DNA from: Gammaproteobacteria bacterium
GTDB lineage: Bacteria > Pseudomonadota > Gammaproteobacteria > UBA9214
NCBI GenBank assembly: GCA_030635865.1
Contig: DAOVYA010000023.1
Location: 1 to 11,889, forward strand
Length of the DNA: 11,889 nt
Direction: 5' to 3'
Position 1 is the first letter of the stretch; every line of letters begins with the position of its first letter. The position numbers and the translations under genes are program-made. Shown one piece after another: positions 6,154-11,889 of the stretch. The notes beneath the pieces were generated by a model. The model did no database searches. It had not been told where the DNA came from and saw only the letters and a program-made list of their open reading frames with translations.

Positions 6154-7833
6154 TTATAACCCCTCTGCCGGCATAAAATGATACTGGCCGAATATGCCGG
6201 TGTTTTCCAGCAGCCGGGTTAGAACAATGGTTTCCTTGTGGCCGTCGTATTCCAGGGTGGAAATACAGCCGACGCGGAATGGCAGGGAAGGGAGCAACAG
6301 GCTGGCTTCCTGGCCAATCGATTTTATCTCTGGCAGCAAAATACTTTTCATCCTGGAGGTGGTGCGTATATCGTTCCTGCAAATACATGTCCACGCTGAT
6401 CGTGCTCCGGGCGACAGCATTTGTATGCCCAGTTCCAGCCCACGTTCTTTGGTGAACCTTATCCTGCGGATCACACCGAGATGCCAGGCTTGTATGCCGG
6501 CATTGTCGGTTATCATTACGGCGACCAGGCCTCCAACCCTGGCGCTGGTAGACTCTGTACTGTCCCAAAGCAGGCAATAACCCCCGGCACTCATGTCTGC
6601 TATTTTCCATGCTTCGAATTGTGAGGCTGCAGCTGCGTTGGCCGAAACAGTACCGTGCCTGGAATTATCCCTACCGGTCCAGTCAGCGTTGATGTCAATG
6701 GCGGGGCCGGTCCTGAAACTGGTGGTTTTTTCGAATGTTGGATCCTGCAGGTATTGCCTGTCACGAATTTCCTCTGCCGTGGGTTGTTGCTCGGACATTG
6801 TTTCAACGGCCGGCCCTTCCGCCAGCTGATGGATGGAATCAAGTCCGACAACCAGTTTTACAGGCATGTTCGCCTGATGACGGGTGAATCTGCGTTTGGG
6901 CATTACACCCCAGGCGAGCATCAGTCGCTGCAAGGTATCCTTGTCACCGATGCCGGCATGTACTCCGGTGGTCAGGGCGTCTTTGGTTACAGCCTTACGC
7001 AGTATGCTTGCCATTTTTGATGTATCCAGTACGCGCCAGTAACCATGCATATGACCGTTGCTGTTGAGCGCCCGATAGGCAGGGGGGTCATCTGATAACA
7101 GGTTGGTTGCAAACAGCCCGCTGTCCTGTTTGTCGGTGCCGGATGACAGGCGGCTCGCAACGGCCCATTCAAGCAGGGCGTCATATACATAGAGTATTTC
7201 TTTTTGGCGCAAGCGGTAGGGGCAGGCCAGTGATAACAGCAGGATTTGTTTGTATACCGTCTCAATTGTGCTCTCACTGGACGAGGGTAATGTCGTGTCG
7301 AAAATGATTTTCGATGTAACCCCTTCCTTTTCGGCGGCTGTATAGAGTGTGTGGATGCATTTCCACAGTCCTTCCGGGTACTGGCGGTAGATTTGATAAT
7401 TGGCTAGCAGTGCTTCACTTGAATAACGCAGCGCGCGATGAATGGCTGTTGCCAGTCGTGGCTGCATGCCAGTCATGCGCCCCAGATCGGCGGCCATGAT
7501 TTCATAACCGGTTGCCATCCGGTCGTATAATTTCATGCATTGTTCTGCGCTGGCCAGGTACTCGCCCAGGAGTGGAACCTGTCTTCCTGTAAATTCGCTT
7601 TTCAACGCCTCGGTAACGCTTAGCACCGGTGTGGAAAACAACTCCAGCGCCTTGTAACGATCCAACGGATTGATCTCAAGGGTGTTAATCTGTTCCAGGG
7701 CCTGATCAAGCAATTCCCTGGCTTTATCCGTATTGATAAGCGGCAGATCATTAACCCATTGCCTGACAGCTTCCGGGTTTGTGTCGAAGTCCTTTTTTCC
7801 GGGTTTTTTCCGCTTGGGTAATTGTGGTTCCAT
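6154..7833 (-). CDS. Uncharacterised protein with C-terminal PilZ-like domain (possible c-di-GMP effector)
   Basis: A 559-aa protein with no signal peptide or membrane segment. It has a basic N-terminus (PKRKKPGKK, 6-14), a long mostly helical region (about 20-300) without recognised motifs, and then PilZ signatures: RRFTRH with the RxxxR pair R314/R318, DMSAGG with D413, S415 and G418 fitting DxSxxG, and a WHLGVIRRIRF strand (450-460). These residues contact c-di-GMP in PilZ proteins. The roughly 95-residue gap between the two motifs is longer than usual, implying an insertion near 335-405. The Pseudomonas PilZ protein FimW is encoded beside fimX, so this could be a FimW relative, but I cannot verify homology. 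The frame is open to 8145 inside epmB; I chose the ATG at 7833 because a strong promoter at 7909-7937 would start transcription near 7902. Its Shine-Dalgarno is weak. Confidence 0.72.
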   Translation of the reverse strand: MEPQLPKRKKPGKKDFDTNPEAVRQWVNDLPLINTDKARELLDQALEQINTLEINPLDRYKALELFSTPVLSVTEALKSEFTGRQVPLLGEYLASAEQCMKLYDRMATGYEIMAADLGRMTGMQPRLATAIHRALRYSSEALLANYQIYRQYPEGLWKCIHTLYTAAEKEGVTSKIIFDTTLPSSSESTIETVYKQILLLSLACPYRLRQKEILYVYDALLEWAVASRLSSGTDKQDSGLFATNLLSDDPPAYRALNSNGHMHGYWRVLDTSKMASILRKAVTKDALTTGVHAGIGDKDTLQRLMLAWGVMPKRRFTRHQANMPVKLVVGLDSIHQLAEGPAVETMSEQQPTAEEIRDRQYLQDPTFEKTTSFRTGPAIDINADWTGRDNSRHGTVSANAAAASQFEAWKIADMSAGGYCLLWDSTESTSARVGGLVAVMITDNAGIQAWHLGVIRRIRFTKERGLELGIQMLSPGARSAWTCICRNDIRTTSRMKSILLPEIKSIGQEASLLLPSLPFRVGCISTLEYDGHKETIVLTRLLENTGIFGQYHFMPAEGL

Positions 7834-7908
7834 ATTGTTCAGGTGACTCGTCCTTTGGTAAGCAGGGTGTGCCGGTAGCTTGAGAGAGAATTGATCGGGC
7901 GATGGATG

Positions 7909-7937
7909 ATTATATGCAACCTGTCGTTCGATGTCAG
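7909..7937 (-). promoter_or_regulatory. Sigma70-type promoter for the PilZ-like gene
   Basis: On the minus strand the -35 box CTGACA (7937-7932, 5 of 6 consensus) and the -10 box TATAAT (7914-7909, 6 of 6) are separated by exactly 17 bp. This is the best promoter match in the window. Transcription would begin near 7902, giving a leader of about 70 bases before the ATG at 7833. The -35 box contains the TGA stop codon of epmB, so the PilZ-like gene can be expressed independently of epmB. Confidence 0.7.
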
Positions 7938-8950
7938 GAATTACGTCCGGGTAACTCAGTCTTTCCCGGTTCACCCGGTAACTCCCGGACCAGCCTGGGT
8001 ACCAGGTAACCGGGCAGTGCAGCGCGCACCTCTTCCATAAGGCCAATAGCTGTTGTGTCACTGACCTCAAAGTGAGCGGCACCCTGCACCCTGTCCAGTT
8101 GATGCAGGTAGTAAGGCAGTATCCCTGCGGAGAACAGGGTTTCACTCAGGCGGATCAGCGTTGCGGCTGTATCGTTGATGCCGCGTAGCAGGACGGACTG
8201 ATTCAGTAAAGTTACCCCGGCATGTTTCAGGCGAATCACTGCTTTGCTGACGGAATCATCAATTTCATGCGGATGGTTGCAGTGTACGACCATGACGATG
8301 TGCTGTTTTTGTGAGCCGACCCAGGACAGGAAGCCATCGTCAATCCGCTCCGGCAGGACGATGGGCAAGCGGGTGTGGATACGCAGGGTGTGCAGGTGGG
8401 GTAAATCACCGAGGCGGTCACTGAGAGTTTGAAGCCGAGAGTCTGTTAGTGATAGCGGGTCACCGCCGCTGAGGATGATTTCCTTGATGTCCGGATTCTG
8501 TTTTATCCAGTTGATGGTTTGTTCCCAGTTATCAGTCGCAGGGTTGGCCTCGTTGTACGGAAAATTACGCCGGAAACAATAACGGCAGTGCACGGCGCAT
8601 GCGCCGGTGGTCGTCAGCAGGGCGCGACCCTTGTATTTCTGCAGTAGCCCGGGCGCCTGCATTGAATGTTGTTCATCAAGCGGGTCGGGCAGGTAGCCAT
8701 TGCTTCCCTGCATTTCATCCTGCAGTGGCAGCACCTGCCTTAATAACGGGTCATTGATATCACCTTTTGCCATGCGGCTTATAAAGCCGCGGGGTACCCG
8801 TAGCGGAAAATCTCTGGCAAGTGGTAGTATACCGGGGCTGGCCGGGTCAATTTCCAGTAAACGCAGCAATTCATCGGTCGATTTCACAGCCTGTGCCAGT
8901 ATGGATTGCCAGGCTGGCCTGTATTCCACGTTCAGTAATCGGGGTATCAT
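7934..8950 (-). CDS. epmB: EF-P lysine 2,3-aminomutase (radical SAM)
   Basis: A 338-aa cytoplasmic enzyme that converts (S)-alpha-lysine to (R)-beta-lysine, the substrate EpmA prefers for attachment to EF-P. The radical SAM cluster motif CxxxCxxC is C118, C122, C125 (CAVHCRYC), followed by SGGDPL (161-166), which fits the SAM-binding GGD/E motif. The [18 protein letters not shown] block (279-296) and a C-terminal PGEPGK, whose K330 could bind PLP, mark the KamA/EpmB family. Length fits EpmB and lacks the extra C-terminal region of clostridial aminomutases. The ATG at 8950 is taken as the start; an in-frame TTG five codons upstream (8965) is possible, and neither has a clear Shine-Dalgarno. 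It is divergent from efp across 45 bp and lies upstream of the PilZ-like gene on the same strand. Confidence 0.95.
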   Translation of the reverse strand: MIPRLLNVEYRPAWQSILAQAVKSTDELLRLLEIDPASPGILPLARDFPLRVPRGFISRMAKGDINDPLLRQVLPLQDEMQGSNGYLPDPLDEQHSMQAPGLLQKYKGRALLTTTGACAVHCRYCFRRNFPYNEANPATDNWEQTINWIKQNPDIKEIILSGGDPLSLTDSRLQTLSDRLGDLPHLHTLRIHTRLPIVLPERIDDGFLSWVGSQKQHIVMVVHCNHPHEIDDSVSKAVIRLKHAGVTLLNQSVLLRGINDTAATLIRLSETLFSAGILPYYLHQLDRVQGAAHFEVSDTTAIGLMEEVRAALPGYLVPRLVRELPGEPGKTELPGRNS

Positions 8951-8995
8951 GACGGGCGTTTTCAACTAATTCTGTGGCACAAGGTTAAAGATATT

Positions 8996-9565
8996 ATGGC
9001 ATCTTACAGCACTAACGAGTTCAAGAGTGGCTTGAAAATCATGATTGATAATGATCCCTGCGCCATTATCGAAAACGAATTTGTTAAGCCCGGCAAAGGG
9101 CAGGCCTTCAACCGGGTCAAGATCCGCAATCTGAAGAGCGGCCGGGTGCTGGAGCGTACCTACAAGTCAGGTGAGTCTGTAGAAGCTGCGGATGTCATGG
9201 ATGTTGATTTACAGTATCTCTACAATGACGGCGAATTCTGGCACTTCATGGACACGGAAACCTACGAGCAGAAAGCGGCGGATGCAGCGGCAGTGGGTGA
9301 TGCAGTCAAATGGCTCAAGGAACAGGATATGTGCGAGGTGACCTTGTGGAACGGTACTCCGTTGGTAATTACTCCACCCAACTTCGTCATGTTGACGGTT
9401 ACAGAAACCGATCCGGGAGTGCGCGGTGATACCTCGGGGGGCGGCGGAAAACCGGCAACGCTGGAAACCGGGGCCGTGGTGCGGGTGCCGCTGTTTATTG
9501 ATATTGGAGAGACGCTCAGGATTGATACACGTACCGGGGAGTATGTTGGCCGGGCGAAGGACTAG
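8996..9565 (+). CDS. efp: Elongation factor P
   Basis: A 189-aa translation factor that binds between the ribosomal P and E sites and promotes peptide bond formation at polyproline stretches. The N-terminal KOW-like domain has the family loop [10 protein letters not shown], with K34 at the position that EpmA modifies with beta-lysine in Escherichia coli. Two OB-fold domains follow, ending with the conserved [15 protein letters not shown]. Length and start match the family exactly. The sequence before the ATG has AAAG at 8987-8990 as a short Shine-Dalgarno. Its modification genes lie on both sides: epmB diverges upstream and epmA follows downstream past a palindromic repeat, which strongly supports the lysylation type of EF-P. 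Confidence 0.98.
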   Translation: MASYSTNEFKSGLKIMIDNDPCAIIENEFVKPGKGQAFNRVKIRNLKSGRVLERTYKSGESVEAADVMDVDLQYLYNDGEFWHFMDTETYEQKAADAAAVGDAVKWLKEQDMCEVTLWNGTPLVITPPNFVMLTVTETDPGVRGDTSGGGGKPATLETGAVVRVPLFIDIGETLRIDTRTGEYVGRAKD

Positions 9566-9578
9566 GGAAAATACACCC

Positions 9579-9665
9579 CGTCATTGCGAGGAACGCAGTG
9601 ACGCGGCAATCCCGGCAAGTCCGCTGCCAGCTTCACGAGATTGCCGCGCTTCGCTCGCAATGACG
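9579..9665 (-). repeat. Palindromic extragenic repeat, copy B
   Basis: An 87-bp element between efp and epmA. The 12-bp perfect outer arms (9579-9590 with 9654-9665) and 10-bp perfect inner arms (9602-9611 with 9639-9648) form one long nested stem-loop. It is inverted relative to copy A and about 95% identical over the shared 78 bp, but lacks copy A's internal 49-bp segment. No protein is encoded. Transcribed with efp, it would fold stably just after the efp stop and could protect the efp end of the mRNA or reduce read-through into epmA. Confidence 0.82.
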
Positions 9666-9708
9666 GAGGGGTGGGGTCGCAACTACGGAGGGTGTTAAAG
9701 AGGCAGTA

Positions 9709-9729
9709 ATGAACCTGTATATTTGTTGA
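9709..9729 (+). CDS. Possible six-codon leader ORF before epmA
   Basis: ATG at 9709 opens a MNLYIC-stop reading frame ending at 9729, 11 bases before the epmA TTG and in a different frame. AAAGAGG (9697-9703) lies five bases upstream and is a better Shine-Dalgarno than anything before epmA itself. It may recruit ribosomes that then reinitiate at the TTG. It may also be chance, since ORFs this short are common. Confidence 0.3.
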   Translation: MNLYIC

Positions 9730-9740
9730 GTGGTTGAATT

Positions 9741-10730
9741 TTGCAAACTGACACAACATGGAGGCCGACCGCCTCGCTGGAAAATATAAAACTCAGGGCA
9801 CTGCTGCTGGCCCGCATCAGGTGTTTCTTTTCAGAACACGACATCCTGGAAGTGGACACGCCGGCGCTTTCCCGCGCCGCAACCACAGATCCTTCCCTGT
9901 CAAGTTTCACAACATGCTTCCATGGTCCTGGCCCCGCGTCCGGTGAGATGTTCTATCTGCATACCTCGCCGGAATACCCCATGAAACGACTGCTTGCAGC
10001 GGGACTCGGATCGATTTATCAAATTTGCAAAGTGTTTCGTGATGGCGAGTCCGGCAAGCAGCATAATCCTGAATTTTCCATGCTGGAGTGGTACCGGACA
10101 GGTTTTGACCATCTTGATCTGATGGACGAGGTTGAAAGGTTGTTGACCGGAATATTGTCAGATATTGCTCCGGTCGAATCAGTGCATCACTGGAGGTACC
10201 GGGACCTGTTTCGGGAGTTCGCCGGGGTGGATGCCTTTGATACCTCTCCGGGGGAACTCAAGTCATTGCTGCAGGCTGGTCACGATATTACGCCCGTAGG
10301 GGTGCCCGATACTGACCTGGATGTCTGGCTGGATCTGGTGATGACGCACATCATTGAACCCCGGCTTGGGAAGGGCCTCGTTTTTGTGCGTGACTACCCT
10401 GCAAGTCAGGCGGCGCTCGCCCGCTTGCGTGCCGGTACACCCCCGGTGGCGGCGCGCTTCGAGGTATACCTCGATGGCCTGGAACTGGCAAACGGGTTTC
10501 ATGAACTCGCCGATGCCAGGGAACAGCGCCAGCGGCTCGAGCAGGAATCCAGGAAACGTGAACAGGCCCATGCCGGGTCTGTCAGGCTCGACGAGCATTT
10601 TCTTGCGGCACTTGAATCCGGTCTGCCGGATTGCGCGGGGGTGGCACTTGGCCTGGACCGCCTGCTGATGATTGCCAGCGGCGCAGAATGTCTGCAGGAA
10701 GTGCTGGCTTTTCCGATTGATTCAGCCTGA
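9741..10730 (+). CDS. epmA: EF-P--(R)-beta-lysine ligase
   Basis: A 329-aa cytoplasmic enzyme, a class II lysyl-tRNA synthetase paralogue without the anticodon-binding domain, that activates beta-lysine with ATP and transfers it to Lys34 of EF-P. Seen: motif 1 region FFSEHDILEVDTPALS (29-44), HTSPEYPMKRLLAAG (74-88), motif 2 FRDGESGKQHNPEFSMLEWY (99-118), ARFEVYLDGLELANGFHELADA (238-259) and motif 3 GLDRLLM (304-310). The start is TTG: an in-frame stop lies at 9735-9737 and no ATG or GTG is near, while the N-terminal TWRPTAS aligns with the Escherichia coli start region. GAGTGG about seven bases upstream is a weak Shine-Dalgarno. It is downstream of efp in the same direction, separated by copy B of the repeat and a possible leader ORF. 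Confidence 0.96.
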   Translation: MQTDTTWRPTASLENIKLRALLLARIRCFFSEHDILEVDTPALSRAATTDPSLSSFTTCFHGPGPASGEMFYLHTSPEYPMKRLLAAGLGSIYQICKVFRDGESGKQHNPEFSMLEWYRTGFDHLDLMDEVERLLTGILSDIAPVESVHHWRYRDLFREFAGVDAFDTSPGELKSLLQAGHDITPVGVPDTDLDVWLDLVMTHIIEPRLGKGLVFVRDYPASQAALARLRAGTPPVAARFEVYLDGLELANGFHELADAREQRQRLEQESRKREQAHAGSVRLDEHFLAALESGLPDCAGVALGLDRLLMIASGAECLQEVLAFPIDSA

Positions 10731-10780
10731 CAGTTGCACGTATATCTTGTAACCATTCACCACATCCCTGACACTTGGGT

Positions 10781-11889
10781 ATGGCCGAATCAGGACCACG
10801 AGATGCAAGTATCAGGATGGACAGGAATACGCTGGTCTGCAGCAATCGCTGGACGGTCAGCGACATCGGTCCCCTGAGTGCAACACTGGACGAACTACCT
10901 GTACCACACGGTGACGCCGTGGTTATTGACGGTGCTGCAATTGCTGCTATGGATACGGCCGGTGCCTGGTTGCTGCTGCAGGTCAAGCGGCGCATGGAAG
11001 TGGCAAATCGGCAGGTAAGTTTTAGCGGTTTTCTCCCGGGCCACGCCAGGCTGATCAAGTATATAACCGAGGAAAGTCAGGATGTGGACCGTGTCATTGC
11101 GCCGCATCCGAAACGTTCTGTCATGGATCGCTGGCGGGCTGCCAGCGGTGACCTGGTGGACTTCCTGGCATTTATAGGTCAGGCAGTAGTTTCACTGTTT
11201 CGTGCAATACGTCATCCAGGCCGGATTCGCTGGCCGGAAATATTTACCGAGATCCATGAAACGGGTGTCAAGGCCCTGCCCATTGTAGGTCTGTTGTCAT
11301 TTCTCATGGGCGTGGTGTTTGCCTACCTGGGTGCTGTCCAGCTGAGGCGGTACGGGGCGGATCTTTATGTAGCCGACATGGTCGGATATGCCATGTTGCG
11401 TGAGCTTTCCCCACTGTTGACGGCGATCCTGGTATGTGGACGAACCGGCTCTGCTTTTGCAGCACAGATCGGGACGATGCAGGTGCGGGAGGAGGTGGCG
11501 GCCCTGGAGACCATCGGTGTTTCCCCGGTCGACTTGCTGGTATTGCCCAAGTTGCTGGCACTGGTGCTTGTGCTGCCGCTGCTCTCGGTGTTTTCCGATG
11601 TGTTTGCCGTAATAGGCGGCATGGTGCTGGCAAATCTGCAACTCGGACTTGGATTTAATGCCTTTATATACCGGATTGAAGAGGCGGTCAGCTATTCCAC
11701 CTTCATGATCGGTATCGGAAAGACACCGGTATTCGCTGCCATCATTGCAATCGTCGGTTGTTACCAGGGTTTCAAGGTGCAGGGCAGTGCAGAAAGCGTT
11801 GGCCGACATACGACCATCAGCGTTGTGCAGTCCATCTTCCTGGTGATTGTGACGGATGCCATGTTCTCGGTTCTGTTCAGTCTCATGGG
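10781..11889 (+). CDS. mlaE: STAS-MlaE lipid ABC transporter permease, 3' end cut by window
   Basis: An inner-membrane permease of the Mla phospholipid transport type; 369 codons are present and probably only a few are missing. An N-terminal STAS domain (about 10-105) carries AAMDTAGAWLL (55-65), where DTAG matches the phospho-loop region of anti-sigma-antagonist-like domains. The MlaE/DUF140 domain (about 150 to the end) has several membrane segments and the family block RELSPLLTAILVCGRTGSAFAAQIGTMQVREEVAALETIG (207-246). In the family it pairs with an MlaF-type ATPase and an MlaD-type MCE protein, expected just outside the window. The ATG at 10781 has no clear Shine-Dalgarno; an in-frame stop at 10769-10771 limits the start to TTG 10775, this ATG, or ATG 10817. 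The 50-bp gap to epmA has no clear promoter, so read-through from epmA is possible. Confidence 0.93.
   Translation, partial: MAESGPRDASIRMDRNTLVCSNRWTVSDIGPLSATLDELPVPHGDAVVIDGAAIAAMDTAGAWLLLQVKRRMEVANRQVSFSGFLPGHARLIKYITEESQDVDRVIAPHPKRSVMDRWRAASGDLVDFLAFIGQAVVSLFRAIRHPGRIRWPEIFTEIHETGVKALPIVGLLSFLMGVVFAYLGAVQLRRYGADLYVADMVGYAMLRELSPLLTAILVCGRTGSAFAAQIGTMQVREEVAALETIGVSPVDLLVLPKLLALVLVLPLLSVFSDVFAVIGGMVLANLQLGLGFNAFIYRIEEAVSYSTFMIGIGKTPVFAAIIAIVGCYQGFKVQGSAESVGRHTTISVVQSIFLVIVTDAMFSVLFSLM

Noticed and set aside
5942..6610. Minus-strand frame through repeat copy A into the PilZ-like gene
   Set aside because: A shadow frame: part of it is a translation of the palindromic repeat and the rest is out of frame with the PilZ-like gene.
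7834..8145. Upstream extension of the PilZ-like frame into epmB
   Set aside because: This part overlaps the conserved C-terminus of EpmB in another frame, and the strong promoter at 7909-7937 starts transcription downstream of most of it.
8975..8990. TGGCAC-like sequence before efp, considered as a sigma54 promoter
   Set aside because: The -24-like half is present but the -12 GC element is missing at the right spacing, and it would leave almost no leader.
9579..9665. Repeat copy B considered as a structured non-coding RNA gene
   Set aside because: A near-identical inverted copy lies at another intergenic site, and there is no dedicated promoter, which fits a dispersed extragenic repeat better than an RNA gene.
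11297..11809. 170-codon minus-strand frame opposite mlaE
   Set aside because: The sense strand encodes a textbook MlaE permease; the antisense product has no family resemblance.

Overview
The window looks like chromosomal DNA of a gammaproteobacterium. The main evidence is a lysylation-type EF-P pathway (efp with the modified Lys34, epmA and epmB), together with a FimX-like receptor and a STAS-fused MlaE permease. Genes are densely packed with short intergenic gaps. I see no tRNA, rRNA, CRISPR array, transposase or prophage gene.

Layout. At the left edge, on the minus strand, a HAMP-linked membrane adenylate cyclase (58-1686) overlaps the start of a lipoprotein gene that runs off the window (1-65). 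Divergent from it is a DUF1015 gene (1779-2996, +). Convergent with that is a REC-PAS-GGDEF-EAL protein resembling FimX (3090-5174, -), in which all the enzymatic signatures are degenerate. A 249-bp divergent spacer with possible operator and leader structures separates it from a YhbS-like GNAT acetyltransferase (5424-5945, +). Next comes a 208-bp spacer filled mostly by a palindromic extragenic repeat (copy A). It is followed on the minus strand by an uncharacterised 559-aa protein with PilZ signatures (6154-7833) that has its own strong sigma70-type promoter, and by epmB (7934-8950). Divergent from epmB are efp (8996-9565) and epmA (9741-10730), separated by a second, inverted copy of the repeat (copy B) and a possible six-codon leader ORF. 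The right edge holds an STAS-MlaE lipid-transport permease (10781-11889), cut near its C-terminus.

How the genes fit together. There are two themes. (1) Second-messenger signalling: one probable cAMP producer and two probable non-enzymatic c-di-GMP receptors lie within about 8 kb. In Pseudomonas, FimX and the PilZ protein FimW both act on type IV pili and surface behaviour, so the PilZ-like protein here may be a partner of the FimX-like protein (inference). (2) Translation: EpmB isomerises lysine to beta-lysine, EpmA attaches it to Lys34 of EF-P, and EF-P relieves ribosome stalling at polyproline. All three genes lie together around a 45-bp divergent spacer. The MlaE-like gene probably opens a separate phospholipid-transport operon.

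The least ordinary parts are the two inverted copies of the extragenic repeat (one carrying a 49-bp hairpin-rich replacement), the promoter whose -35 box contains the epmB stop codon, the micro-ORF ahead of the TTG-started epmA, and the PilZ protein with its long insertion.
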